DNA of 51,057 bases, from the NCBI RefSeq assembly GCF_005771495.1, contig NZ_VAUW01000030.1:1-51057 (forward strand), given 5' to 3'. Position 1 is the first letter of the stretch; each line of letters begins with the position of its first letter. Made by a program: the position numbers and the translations under genes. This DNA is from Maribacter sp. ACAM166 (lineage in GTDB: Bacteria; Bacteroidota; Bacteroidia; Flavobacteriales; Flavobacteriaceae). Of this stretch, positions 17,693 to 25,976 are shown in pieces. The notes beneath the pieces were generated by a model that saw only the letters and a list, made by a program, of their open reading frames with translations, made no database searches and was not told the DNA's origin.

Positions 17693-18079
17693 ATGGAAAA
17701 AGAAATCATTTACAACTCTAACCTACATTTTGAGCATAAGCAATGGCAATCGGAACTTGCTTTTTGGGAAGATGAACTAAAAACGTTCAAAAACCGATTG
17801 AGTGAACTCATAACCCGTTGGACCGCCAAAGACATACTCGTAAAATTGGAGCATTACCAAAATGAATTTATTTTGCATGGTGGGGTTTTAGAAGATCTTC
17901 AAGAAGAAATTGAAGAACATGAAACGCGCATTGCAGGACAAAGCTTAATGGGAAAGGATGCATTAGATATTGCAATTGTTGAAAAACATTTAAAATTTCG
18001 AAACAAAATAGAAACTCAACGTCAAATTTATGAAGATCTTAAAAAGGAGTTCTTTCGCTTTTTAAATAAGTATATGTAG
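17693..18079 (+). CDS. Coiled-coil hypothetical protein, probable stress-regulon member
   Basis: A 128-residue soluble, strongly helical protein with charged heptads throughout (FWEDELKTFKNRLSELITRW; VEKHLKFRNKIETQRQIYED). It has no signal peptide or membrane helix and no cysteine. I do not know a named family. Similar small acidic coiled-coil proteins accompany Dps/USP genes in flavobacteria. It is intact although its neighbours on both sides are decayed, suggesting continued selection. The likely promoter is the FNR-like site at 17401, 290 bp upstream. Confidence 0.55.
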   Translation: MEKEIIYNSNLHFEHKQWQSELAFWEDELKTFKNRLSELITRWTAKDILVKLEHYQNEFILHGGVLEDLQEEIEEHETRIAGQSLMGKDALDIAIVEKHLKFRNKIETQRQIYEDLKKEFFRFLNKYM

Positions 18080-18324
18080 CAAATACAAATATCAATTCCT
18101 AAAGATAAATGGAACCAATTTATTTTAGGTTCGAACATTCTATTCACAGCCTTATAAGTATTGATTCTGAGTTATTGGTTTGCAAAAACGAGCATCACAC
18201 TATTTAAAGGTTGAAGGATTACCTGAAAACTCATTGTTACGACTTTATTGGCATGATTCATTCAAATGTACGGTAGTCCTTATTAACAAATAAATAGATT
18301 TTTTTCCGCTCCTTTTTTCGCTCC

Positions 18325-18338
18325 CTGACCCAAGTCAT
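18325..18338 (+). promoter_or_regulatory. FNR-like operator upstream of the ferritin pseudogene
   Basis: CTGACCCAAGTCAT has intact TGAC/GTCA half-sites. At the usual distance only a degraded -7 (GTAACTAA, 18361-18368) is present, consistent with decay of this promoter along with its gene. The DNA between 18080 and 18324 shows no recognisable gene. Confidence 0.5.
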
Positions 18339-18408
18339 TTTCAACACGACACATCCTATTGTAACTAAAATCTCAAATAGGATTTAAATCCATTTAAAAA
18401 ATAATTTT

Positions 18409-18855
18409 ATGGGAACAAAATCAGAATTTTTGAGTGAAGTAATGGTAAATCTGCTTAATTATTGAGTAGAACAAGAAGAATTTTCTTCAAGAATATATCT
18501 AGCTATGTCTACTTGGTTAGATGATAAAGGTTATGTAGGAGCGGACAACTATTTAACAATATAGCGAAGAAGAACTAGTACATTCAGATAAGACAAAGAA
18601 CATGCTTTTTCACAAAGTGGAATTTCACCCTATAATTCTGATACTATATTGATAGATAATATAGCCCGTAAATATCCCTTCAGAATTTAAAATGAGAAGG
18701 CAAAGTTTAGCGCATCTGGAAAAGCAAAGAAGATATTGCCTCATTTCATTAGCCGAAGGGCACAATTTAAGTCTGTATTCAAAAATTATAGAAAAAATAG
18801 TGAAGTTAAAGCTGGTTTGGTTTACCAACTAGATAGTCTTGACAAGAATTATTAA
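18409..18855 (+). pseudogene. ftnA: Ferritin (FtnA-like), heavily decayed
   Basis: From ATG 18409 the frame reads SEFLSEVMVNLLNY, an in-frame TGA, then VEQEEFSSRIYLAMSTWLDD and KGYVGADNYL, which is the first ferritin helix with its iron-ligand Glu (family pattern L-N-x-Q-x-x-x-E-x-x-S-S-x-x-Y-L-x-M-x-x-W). After a frameshift the next helix start EEELVHSDKTKNM follows. Further scrambled frames lead to KIIEKIVKLK and VYQLDSLDKNY, resembling a ferritin C-terminus. At 447 bp the total length is close to a 165-residue ferritin. Several frameshifts and stops exclude function. Assignment of the 5' third is strong, of the 3' third weaker. Confidence 0.7.
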
Positions 18856-18874
18856 TAAATAAGACAAAGAAAAA

Positions 18875-19620
18875 ATGAAAAAACTTGAAAATAAGGTTGT
18901 GTTTATTACAGGTGGTAATTCTGGAATCGGAAAAGCAGCTGCATTAGTAGCTGCAAGAGAAGGTGCAATAATAGTAGTTGCAGACCTTCCGGGAAAAGAT
19001 CATGACCAAACCTTAAATGAAATTAAAAATTTGGGGGCAAAATGCCTTTTTGCACCTATAAATGTATCGAATGTTTCCAGTGTAAAAGAGGCTATCAGCT
19101 TAACGGTTGAAAAATTTGGAAGGCTTGATGTAGCATTTAATAACGCAGGTATCGCAGGTAAATATTCTGGCATTCATGATATGCCTGAAGAAGAATGGGA
19201 CAAGATAATAGCCATAAATCTTACAGGGCAGTTTTATTGTGTAAAGTATGAATTGCAACAGTTTCTAAAACAAGGTGCTGGTGTATTGTAAATATGTCAT
19301 CTCTAGGCGGTCTTAAAGCTGAACATGGTCTAGTGCCCTATACCGCAGCTAAACATGGTGTATTAGGAATGACCAAAAATATAGCTGTTCAATATGCTGC
19401 AAAAAATATTAGGGCCAATACACTTTGTCCATATTATGTCGAAACGCCTCTTTTAAGGGCTGCTCCTTCCCAAGTGCACCAGTCATGGATTGATGATACA
19501 CCGGCTAAACGACTTTGTACCCCTGAAGAAGTGGCAAAGGCATTCATTTATTTAGCCTCAAGTGACTCTAGCTATTGCAATGGCACCCAACTTGTTTTGG
19601 ATGGCGGCGTAATGACATAA
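18875..19620 (+). pseudogene. SDR-family oxidoreductase split by a one-base frameshift
   Basis: Two frames make one classical short-chain dehydrogenase of about 248 residues: KVVFITGGNSGIGKAAALVA (NAD(P)-binding TGxxxGxG), FNNAGIAGKY (NNAG), then a single-base deletion near 19285 inside the expected GVIVNMSS, then SSLGGLKAEHG, the catalytic YTAAKHG (Tyr-x3-Lys), and the normal ending ASSDSSYCNGTQLVLDGG. Everything except the one base is preserved, so the break looks recent, or it could be a sequencing error. Substrate is unknown; the sequence is closest in style to the glucose dehydrogenase / 3-oxoacyl reductase-like group. Confidence 0.85.
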
Positions 19621-19677
19621 AAATTCAAACTAAATAATAAATCAAAAGAAAGTATAATTAGAAAGAATTAAATGAAC

Positions 19678-20200
19678 TACCCCGAGGCAGAGCCATCGAG
19701 GTATCAAAACAAACGTAATTGATTTTTATGTATTTCTTTATAGTCGGATTTTCCTTGGTTTTGGAGGTACTTCTTTATTACCTCTTCATTTGTGTACTGT
19801 CCAACAGTATTCACATAATATCCACTTGTCCAAAATTTACCGCCCTAAAGCAGCGTTATCACTTCGGGATGGAGCCTGAATATTTCCTTGGCCGTGATGC
19901 TATTGACCGCACCGATTATCTTTTTCGGAGCGTTCGACGGAACACTCTGAATCAAAAAATGAACGTGGTTGACATCAAAACTTATCTCCAAAAAATGAAT
20001 CTCGTACCGTTCCTCTGTACCAAGACAAATCTCTTTGAAGGTCGTAGAAACGTTATCGCTAAGTACAGTTCTCCGATATTTGATGGGACAAACAAAATGA
20101 TAAAGCAACAGGCTCTTGTTATGCCGCTTGTGTTTGTGATTACTTATAATCACAAAAATACATATCAGTACGCTACCCCGAGGCAGAGCCTCGAGGAATT
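19678..20200 (-). mobile_element. IS200/IS605-like insertion element
   Basis: A tnpA pseudogene is bounded by hairpin-forming copies of ACTACCCCGAGGCAGAGCC (19677-19695) and GCTACCCCGAGGCAGAGCC (20172-20190). Each continues into a CGAGG return arm, as expected for the subterminal hairpins of IS200-type elements, which lack terminal inverted repeats. The element is about 520 bp, the size of a single-gene IS200. It lies directly before a membrane-protein gene whose 5' end looks truncated. Confidence 0.7.
19704..20153 (-). pseudogene. tnpA: IS200-family Y1 transposase with in-frame TAG
   Basis: The minus-strand frame starts KHKRHNKSLLLYHFVCPIKY and contains the HUH-type motif as NHVHFLIQSV (His-x-His), then KKIIGAVNSITAKEIFRLHP. 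It meets TAG at 19845-19847 where relatives have Trp (LLWGGKFW). It then continues in the same frame through FWTSGYYVNTVGQYTNEE (Y1 region) to QLRLF and TGA. At 149 codons it has full family length. The single nonsense change inactivates the transposase, because the catalytic tyrosine lies downstream of it. Confidence 0.85.
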
Positions 20201-20247
20201 CTGTTGATTAAAATGGTTGCTCAAGGAGTATTAGCTCAACGGAAGGG

Positions 20248-20835
20248 TTGATTGTTTTTGTTTTTTTATTTGCCACGGTATGGGCGAATTCCTTAATCGG
20301 AACTAACGATATCGCAAATTGGTTAATAGAAAATACCTCGACGTTCATTTCGCTGCTTTTTTTACTACTAACTTATAAAAGGTACCACTTTAGCGATTTC
20401 AGTTACTTTCTTATTTGTATGTTTTTGTGTCTGCACGTCTATGGTTCAAAATACACGTATGCAGACAATTCGTTCGGGTTTTGGTTGCACGAAGTTTTAA
20501 ATTCGCCTAGAAACGAATACGAGAGAATTGTACATTTCAGTTTTGGTTTTCTGCTGTATTACCCCATGCAAGAATGTTTCTCAAAATGGATGGGGTATTC
20601 CAAACCATTAGCTAACATTTTGCCCATTACCACTACACTTGCCGTTGGTGCTGTTTATGAAGTTATTGAATGTATCGTTGCTGATAAATTTTTTGTTAAT
20701 CAGGGTATAGCTTACTTGGGTACTCAAGGCGATACTTGGGATTCGCAAAAAGACATGGCTATCGCATTTTTGGGTGTCATACTTGCTACTATATTCTATT
20801 ATGTATATGCCTTATTTATGAATCCAAGAAAATAA
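20248..20835 (+). CDS. DUF2238 membrane protein, probably 5'-truncated
   Basis: A 195-residue inner-membrane protein with about five hydrophobic helices and conserved features of the DUF2238 (YjdF) family: LLTYKRYHFSDFSYFLIC, HVYGSKYTYA, ERIVHFSFGFLLYYPMQE (His in a helix) and GAVYEVIECIVADKF, TQGDTWDSQKDMAIAFLG near the end. No ATG precedes the first helix. The frame opens only with TTG 20248, and upstream codons run back towards the right end of the IS200-like element, whose insertion may have removed the native start. It may be translated weakly or not at all. Function of the family is unknown. Confidence 0.65.
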   Translation: MIVFVFLFATVWANSLIGTNDIANWLIENTSTFISLLFLLLTYKRYHFSDFSYFLICMFLCLHVYGSKYTYADNSFGFWLHEVLNSPRNEYERIVHFSFGFLLYYPMQECFSKWMGYSKPLANILPITTTLAVGAVYEVIECIVADKFFVNQGIAYLGTQGDTWDSQKDMAIAFLGVILATIFYYVYALFMNPRK

Positions 20836-20841
20836 TTTATA

Positions 20842-20885
20842 ATGATGCAGGTCATGATAATTGTTTTTAATATCCAATAACTTTG
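20842..20885 (+). promoter_or_regulatory. FNR-like operator with perfect -7 for dps
   Basis: The operator ATGATGCAGGTCAT (20842-20855) and a perfect TAACTTTG (20878-20885) are 36.5 bp centre-to-end. The start site would lie near 20891 and the ATG at 20913. The promoter is preserved although the gene has two stops. Confidence 0.8.
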
Positions 20886-20912
20886 TTTTATTTTTAATCT
20901 AAAATTTCAAAA

Positions 20913-21389
20913 ATGAAAACACCAAATATTGGAATTTCTAAAGAAAACAGACAAGCTGTCGCAGACCAATTAGCAAAGGTATTGGCTGATGAATTCGTCC
21001 TATATTAAAAAACTTTAAATTTCCACTGGAATGTTGAAGGCCCAGATTTTCATTCTGTACACCTATATCTTGAAACGTTATACGAAGAGCAACAGGGAGT
21101 TATTGATACTGTAGCAGAAAAAATACGTATGGTAGGTCATTATGTGCCTGCAACTTTAAAAATGTATTCCGAATTAACACATCTTACCGAAAAGACAAAA
21201 GGTAAGAATGATAGTCAGAGTATATTTTCAGAATAGTTAGAAGACCACGAAAGCATTATTATTTTTCTTAGGGAAGAAATAAAACCTATTGCAGAAAAAT
21301 GGAAGGCTGATGGTATTAGTGACTATATTATTGGACTAATGGAACAGCACGAGAAAACTGCATGGATGTTACAATCACATTTAATATAA
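20913..21389 (+). pseudogene. dps: Dps-type ferritin-like DNA-protection protein with two in-frame stops
   Basis: All 159 codons from ATG 20913 to TAA 21387-21389 are in one frame and read as Dps: VADQLAKVLADEFVLY-stop-KTLNFHWNVEGPDFHSVHLY (ferroxidase His and Asp of the first helix: HWNVEGPDFHSVH), LYEEQQGVIDTVAEKIRMVG (Asp/Glu ligands), and LMEQHEKTAWMLQSHL. The stops are TAA 21006-21008, at a family Leu position (TTA to TAA), and TAG 21234-21236 before LEDHE. No indels are present. Dps oxidises and stores iron and shields DNA. Loss here parallels loss of the nearby ferritin. Confidence 0.9.
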
Positions 21390-21630
21390 ATTTTACAACA
21401 AGTCTCAACTATTTTAACAATATTCATTGAGGGGTAACTTTAATCCACAACTTTTGTAAACACATTTATTTGTTACCCAACATTAAAAAAGAAATGACCT
21501 AATAAAGAACCAACTTAAATTTATTTAAAAAATACCCACCCCTACATTCAACTCTTAAGTATTAACAGGAATATTCCCAATAAAAAAGAGTATATTCGGG
21601 AAGCCCCCATAATCTAAAACCTTCATAAGT

Positions 21631-22008
21631 ATGCCGCTAATTTTACTTATTGAGGATAATTTTACCATTCTTGAAAATACCGCTGAACTCTTAGAGTTTG
21701 AAGGCTATACTGTTAATACTGCCATCAATGGCAATAAAGGCTTTCAAAAGGCTACTGAAGTTCGTCCCGACCTCATTATTTGTGATGTACTGATGCCCGA
21801 AATGGGCGGTTTTGAACTACTCGCCAAATTGGGGTCACATTCCCACCTTAAAACTATCCCATTAATTTTTTACAGTGCGAATAGCGAAAAAAATGATATT
21901 AAAATAGGAATGAATCTTGGTGCATACGACTATGTTGTAAAGCCTTGCGAAATCACAGATCTTTTGGTATCGATTCGAAAGTGCTTTAAACGAAGAAAAA
22001 TTTCTTAA
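21631..22008 (+). CDS. Stand-alone receiver-domain response regulator
   Basis: A 125-residue single REC domain: acidic pocket LLIEDN (Glu8, Asp9), phospho-acceptor Asp52 in ICDVLMPEMGG, Ser/Thr switch in LIFYSANSE, and conserved Lys near residue 104 in YDYVVKPCE. There is no output domain, as in CheY/Spo0F-type shuttles. It is closely similar to the REC part of the regulator at 29115-30185 (both have ICD/VCD-x-x-MP at Asp52 and the GMNLGA-x-DY block), so it could compete for, or relay, the same kinase signal. Intact. The 240 bases before it contain no other gene and no clear operator. Confidence 0.85.
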   Translation: MPLILLIEDNFTILENTAELLEFEGYTVNTAINGNKGFQKATEVRPDLIICDVLMPEMGGFELLAKLGSHSHLKTIPLIFYSANSEKNDIKIGMNLGAYDYVVKPCEITDLLVSIRKCFKRRKIS

Positions 22009-22246
22009 GGTAATACCTTGTTTTTGTCTTTTAGCGTCTACCGAATTTCTTTTAGTACCCCTAACGAGCCAGCCTGTCAAATACTCTGTGAATCTCATGG
22101 AGGGAGCGTAAAGGCATTTAGAACAACAGGTTATTTATCAACGGTAAAATAAGCCCGTTATTGGGAATAACAACGGCCATTCGTCTATACCTTCAATTAC
22201 GGAGTTAGTCATACTAAAAATTCTTTTTAAAGTAACTCATCTTTTT

Positions 22247-23158
22247 TTAAAATGAATAGCGTACCCCAACATTTAATCCTATTCCGCTGGCATTTACCAA
22301 TTGGGTGAGTATTCTTCGCACATCGTTTTCATCGGACGTTGTAGTTGTACTTTAGGTAAAGCTATCGGTAAATTCAAACTCTATTTCGTATCGGGATAGA
22401 TCTGATAACTGTTCACCTGGCACAGCAACAGATTGACCATCCCTGACCGACAAAGTGCTATATGTCTTTATTTCCGCCGATTTACTTTCGATGGTTAAAC
22501 TTTTGAACTCCATCTCTCCGAATAGGCTAACCTATTCGTTAATTAGATAAGTGACACCCAGAGCACCGGAATACCCCAGACTAAATCTAGATTTTACCTC
22601 AGATTCAGCTGTAACAATGATGTCAATACCACCCCCTCCACCATCAACTTGCCTTATCTTCGTATCAATAGTAAGATTTCCGACCACAGGTAGTAATAAT
22701 CCCGCGCCCAAATAAGGGTTCAATTTTGAAAAAGCGGGTGTAAGATAAATTGCTGGGCTAAGGTCAAATCCCTGAATATAGGTTTTCACCTTGGACTGAA
22801 CCTGAGAACTCGTCAAACTCCCCACAGTGGTTTCGTCGCCCCTAAAATAATTAAGACCAAGTTCAGCACCCAAATAGCTGTTGAACATATAACCACCAGT
22901 AACAAAAAACTTATAGCCCGAACCCACAGTACCGTTCAGGGCCTCTACGGTGGCCGTACCATCAGAGTTTAACGTTACCGAAGTAGATTGTCTGATTCCC
23001 GTTATGCCATTAGGATCAGTATTGTTGAATTCGGTTTTAGCAAATTCACCCGAATAGCCACCTCCTGCACGAACATACCAATCCTGTGAAGAACCTTTAA
23101 AGCCTGAAAAGAGCATCAATAAAAATGTTAATGTGAACAATATTCTTTTCATCATCAT
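22247..23158 (-). pseudogene. Outer-membrane beta-barrel protein with two in-frame stops
   Basis: From ATG 23158 a signal peptide (MKRILFTLTFLLMLFSGFKG, cleavage before QDWYVR) leads into an OmpW/OMP_b-brl-like barrel: WYVRAGGGYSGEFAKTEF, FFVTGGYMFNSYLGAELGLN, LSPAIYLTPAFSKLNPYLGA and FSLGYSGALGVTYLINE. TAG interrupts, the same frame resumes with VSLFGEMEFKSLTIESKSAE, meets a TAA after FTDSFT, and ends ASGIGLNVGVRYSF-TAA at 22247-22249. Two nonsense mutations and no frameshift give a 304-codon original. A product truncated at the first stop would lack the final strands with the terminal Phe needed for outer-membrane assembly. Confidence 0.85.
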
Positions 23159-23348
23159 ACTAGTATTTAGGACTTTATAATTGTATCAGCTTAAAAATTA
23201 TCATTGAACTTTCGAACAAATTCAGTTGTAAATACTAAGCATTTTTTTAAAAATGCAAATTTTAATGTGTTTTACACAAGTAACATAAAATATCACAAAA
23301 CAATTAATTTCAGTTATAGTCATTATTAACAAACCAACGTTCAAGCCT

Positions 23349-23705
23349 TTAACTTTTAGCCAAATATTCTTTCAATACTTTTATCTGCCATTTACAAACG
23401 GCAGAAAGTTTTATTTCTGCGTTCATCAGCACTAGACCATAACCCAAACGAGAGAGTTTGCAGTCGTTTACAATAGCTCCATTCATACTACTGAAAACAG
23501 GTTTGAAGTGTTCACGAATATTCATTCCAGAAGACTTCCCCACATTAATGGCCTTAATAATGGCATCACTGATTTGTTTGGGCGACAAGCCTTGGTATAA
23601 CAAATCACTGGCTAAAGAATTCATCTGAAAGCTGTAAAAGAAGTCCAAAAAATTATCTATACTGCCCTCCAGGGCATATTCTTTTTGATACATTGTTAGT
23701 TCCAT
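23349..23705 (-). CDS. Hypothetical helical protein, island operon member
   Basis: A 118-residue, mainly helical protein with two cysteines and no signal peptide. The central part (LSPKQISDAIIKAINVGKSS and MNIREHFKPVF) looks like packed helices; no family is recognised. The start is ATG 23705 or, four codons later, ATG 23693. It is the last gene of a minus-strand series (sigma-like protein, a broken gene, thioredoxin, this gene) that appears to be served by the operator at 25428. Intact. Confidence 0.55.
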   Translation of the reverse strand: MELTMYQKEYALEGSIDNFLDFFYSFQMNSLASDLLYQGLSPKQISDAIIKAINVGKSSGMNIREHFKPVFSSMNGAIVNDCKLSRLGYGLVLMNAEIKLSAVCKWQIKVLKEYLAKS

Positions 23706-23793
23706 ATATCATCTTTTTTAATCAATTTTACTATCAGGTCGAAACCTTCTTCATTTCATACCCTAATAAAGAATGGGTATTGCTAATTGAATA

Positions 23794-24093
23794 TTACGTA
23801 TTTTGTTTAATTATTTCAATCAGCTTTGCCTTTGTTTGCACCCCCAAATCACGCCACACTATTTTCCCTGCTTTAAAGAGCGCCAATGTAGGTACACTCT
23901 TAACATTATAGCGTTGCGCAATAGCTCTGTTCTTATCAATGTCAATTTTAATAATACGAACCTTACTATTAACTTCTTTTGATACCTGCTGTATAATTGG
24001 AGCTTGTGCCTTACATGGGCTACACCATTCCGCATGAAAATCTACAAGTACAGGCTTGTTGTCATTAATCAATTCAATGAAATCTCCTTTCAT
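23794..24093 (-). CDS. Thioredoxin-fold protein with WCSPC active site
   Basis: A 99-residue thioredoxin with the full fold: PVLVDFHAEWCSPCKAQAPI with redox cysteines 24 and 27, KIDIDKNRAIAQRYNVKSVPT with the cis-Pro at VPT, then LFKAGKIVWRDLGVQTKAKL. The middle of the active site is Ser-Pro instead of the usual Gly-Pro, which would shift the redox potential slightly. It is cytosolic (no signal peptide) and a disulfide reductase by family. It sits in the sigma-like protein operon and is intact. Confidence 0.85.
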   Translation of the reverse strand: MKGDFIELINDNKPVLVDFHAEWCSPCKAQAPIIQQVSKEVNSKVRIIKIDIDKNRAIAQRYNVKSVPTLALFKAGKIVWRDLGVQTKAKLIEIIKQNT

Positions 24094-24169
24094 AATTCTG
24101 AGGTGAACATTTCCACTATTTGTTAATTAATTGGAATCTCATAATCTTTTTCAAGAAATGGGGTCGTAC

Positions 24170-24578
24170 TCAACTGTTCTTTGCATAATCAAAGATCAAT
24201 TTTTTGAACAATCTGATGGCGTTGGTATAATTTTCCATTTTAGTCATAAGCCCACGGTGCTTTTCTTGATAGTCGCTATCAGATAAACCTTTTTCGGAAT
24301 CTTCAAGTCGAGATAGGTATTTTTCGTGATTGATTATTGTTATCAGCTAAAAAATCAAATAGACCGGCATGTATATTGTCCTGCGCTTTTAATAGGTTAC
24401 CTTATGCTTGTTTATCTTCATCAGTTGATTGCTTTTTCTTTAGCAAATCGGCAAAGAACCTGATTTCGAATTTCCAGAAAGCAATGGTATCTTACCATTC
24501 CCTACTTTCAAAGTGCAACACATCAAGTCCTGGACCTAATAATAATTCTGTTTTTGGGTTTGTACTTTTCGTATTCAT
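24170..24578 (-). pseudogene. Decayed hypothetical stress-operon gene
   Basis: From ATG 24578 (MNTKSTNPKTELLLGPGLDV) the frame carries two in-frame TAA codons (after HFESREW and after EDKQA), then a frameshift near 24330. It finishes RLEDSEKGLSDSDYQEKHRG, MENYTNAIRLFKKLIFDYAK to TGA 24170-24172. The reconstructed protein of about 135 residues is a helical-bundle-like acidic protein of no known family. It lies between the sigma-like gene (38 bp upstream) and thioredoxin in the same orientation. Confidence 0.6.
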
Positions 24579-24615
24579 CGTAGTATTTTTTAAATTATTA
24601 TTGTGATTATTTTAT

Positions 24616-25377
24616 TTAAATCCGGTTCAAGAATCTGATTTCCAAACTTTTACTGGCCTGTTCAAAAAGCTCTTTGACTTCTTGAATGGTTAGGTCTCTT
24701 ATTTTAGCAATTTCCTCTATATCAAAATAGTATTCCGTAGCCAATCCAAATACCGTTTGCATTGTCAAGGGCAAATGATACAATACCATTTCAATATGTT
24801 TTTTAATTCCCTCTGGACCCAATACTTCATCAAGTTGAGCGATTAAGTCACTAGTGTCATTATCTACGAAAACATGGTTCAGTACATAATCGTTCTTAGG
24901 GTATGAGATATCATCTAGTTCTTCTATCATGACCAATTCGTCACCTCCATCTATACTGTATTTTTCTTCCATCTCGTCCCATTCTGGCTTCGAATAGTCA
25001 TCAATATTCTTTAAGAAATAATTGTCGAATTCTTCATCGGCAATGGTATCGTCCAAAACTTCATCTGCAATCTTGAACAGCCAAGGATATAGGTCTTTTT
25101 TCGTTTTAACCTCCATAAAATTATCAAAGACCTCAATGAACAATTGGTCTAGAAAATCTTTGGTTTTATATTTTCCTTGAGGAAGGTTCCCTTTTGATAA
25201 GGCAGAATAAAACCTTTTGGCTATATACCTCTTTACATGAGGCAACGTCTTTAAAAGGAGCTCGTTAAATAAAGTTTTGTCGCCTTTCTCTCTTAATTTT
25301 TTTAAGTCAGAAAATGTATTTGCTACAAATATGTGATACTCTTTTAGATTTTTGGAATAGTTCACGGTGTCTTGCAT
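24616..25377 (-). CDS. Sigma-70-family-like protein
   Basis: A 253-residue protein with an N-terminal helical region resembling sigma region 2 (VKRYIAKRFYSALSKG ... FLDQLFIEVFDNF, residues about 48-95), an unusually long acidic linker (residues about 110-175, rich in Asp/Glu), and a C-terminal region-4-like helix-turn-helix (LPLTMQTVFGLATEYYFDIE EIAKIRDLTIQEVKELFEQA, residues about 200-245). ECF sigma factors are usually about 180 residues, so this is a divergent, extended relative and promoter recognition is not assured. It is the first gene of a stress operon preceded by its own FNR-like operator, so it may relay the island signal to further genes. Intact. Confidence 0.65.
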   Translation of the reverse strand: MQDTVNYSKNLKEYHIFVANTFSDLKKLREKGDKTLFNELLLKTLPHVKRYIAKRFYSALSKGNLPQGKYKTKDFLDQLFIEVFDNFMEVKTKKDLYPWLFKIADEVLDDTIADEEFDNYFLKNIDDYSKPEWDEMEEKYSIDGGDELVMIEELDDISYPKNDYVLNHVFVDNDTSDLIAQLDEVLGPEGIKKHIEMVLYHLPLTMQTVFGLATEYYFDIEEIAKIRDLTIQEVKELFEQASKSLEIRFLNRI

Positions 25378-25397
25378 AGCTTGAATATTTATAAGAC

Positions 25398-25441
25398 CAA
25401 AAATGCAACCTTCACTTCTGATAGAAAATGACCTACATCAG
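25398..25441 (-). promoter_or_regulatory. FNR-like operator and -7 for the sigma-like operon
   Basis: ATGACCTACATCAG (25428-25441); minus-strand -7 CATTTTTG (25398-25405), one mismatch; 36.5-bp spacing. The start site would be near 25392, 15 bases before the ATG at 25377. It is divergent from the BON promoter 60 bp away. Confidence 0.75.
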
Positions 25442-25500
25442 TCCCAACAAGAAAATTGCATTTTTAATAATAAAACAACATAGTGTTAAATATTTCAGAA

Positions 25501-25544
25501 CTGACCTGCATCAGTGAACATGTTCTAGACAATCCCTAATTTTG
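25501..25544 (+). promoter_or_regulatory. FNR-like operator with perfect -7 for the first BON gene
   Basis: CTGACCTGCATCAG (25501-25514) is symmetric in its outer halves. TAATTTTG (25537-25544) is a perfect -7. Spacing is 36.5 bp, with a start site near 25550. Confidence 0.8.
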
Positions 25545-25585
25545 ACTTTGTTCATTACATATTGTTTAATGAAAATCATTATATA

Positions 25586-25891
25586 GTGAGAACAGATTTA
25601 GAAATCAAAGAAGATGTGTTGGAAGAATTGTTATGGCAACCTAACGTTAACCAGTCCGAAATTGGGGTAATTGTAACTAATGGAATTGTTACTCTTATGG
25701 GTATTGTAAATAACTATGCTAAAAAAATGGCGGCAGAAGAGGTAACCAGAGGCGTAGTAGAAGTTATAGCAGTGGCAGAAGAAATCGCAGTAAATTATGA
25801 TGCCACAGTGCCAAAATCTCACACAGAAATTGCATTAACAACCGGCGATGTGCTAAAAGATAAAGGCAGTACCAAGGTTGAACCTGAGTAG
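25586..25891 (+). CDS. BON-domain protein, single domain
   Basis: A protein of about 101 residues starting with VRTDLEIKEDVLEELLWQPN and one BON domain (GVIVTNGIVTLMGIVNNYAK, then a helix to VIAVAEEIAVNYD). The paralogue 390 bp downstream starts ATG-AGA-ACA-GAT at the matching place. Here the codon is GTG 25586, so I take that as the start, not the TTG at 25562. Compared with the paralogue's 222 codons it stops after the first domain with an unrelated tail (KGSTKVEPE), so it is truncated but may be stable. BON domains bind membranes or peptidoglycan and are typical of osmotic-stress proteins such as OsmY. Confidence 0.75.
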   Translation: MRTDLEIKEDVLEELLWQPNVNQSEIGVIVTNGIVTLMGIVNNYAKKMAAEEVTRGVVEVIAVAEEIAVNYDATVPKSHTEIALTTGDVLKDKGSTKVEPE

Positions 25892-25976
25892 GTTTATTTG
25901 AGCGTTGAGCTAACCCGGGCCTTTCAAAATGAGCACAATTTTTAATAATTAAAGGAGTAACATAAAAAATAAAATC

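Noticed and set aside
15443..19620. All breaks being sequencing errors
   Set aside because: Some frameshifts lie in A-runs (glk, ldhA end) and could be errors, but base-substitution stops outside homopolymers, partial deletions (P-type ATPase, MscS, ferritin) and scraps are real decay. The single-base SDR break remains open to doubt.
19719..20207. 162-codon plus-strand frame as a gene
   Set aside because: It is the antisense of the IS200-like transposase, whose motifs are clear on the minus strand.
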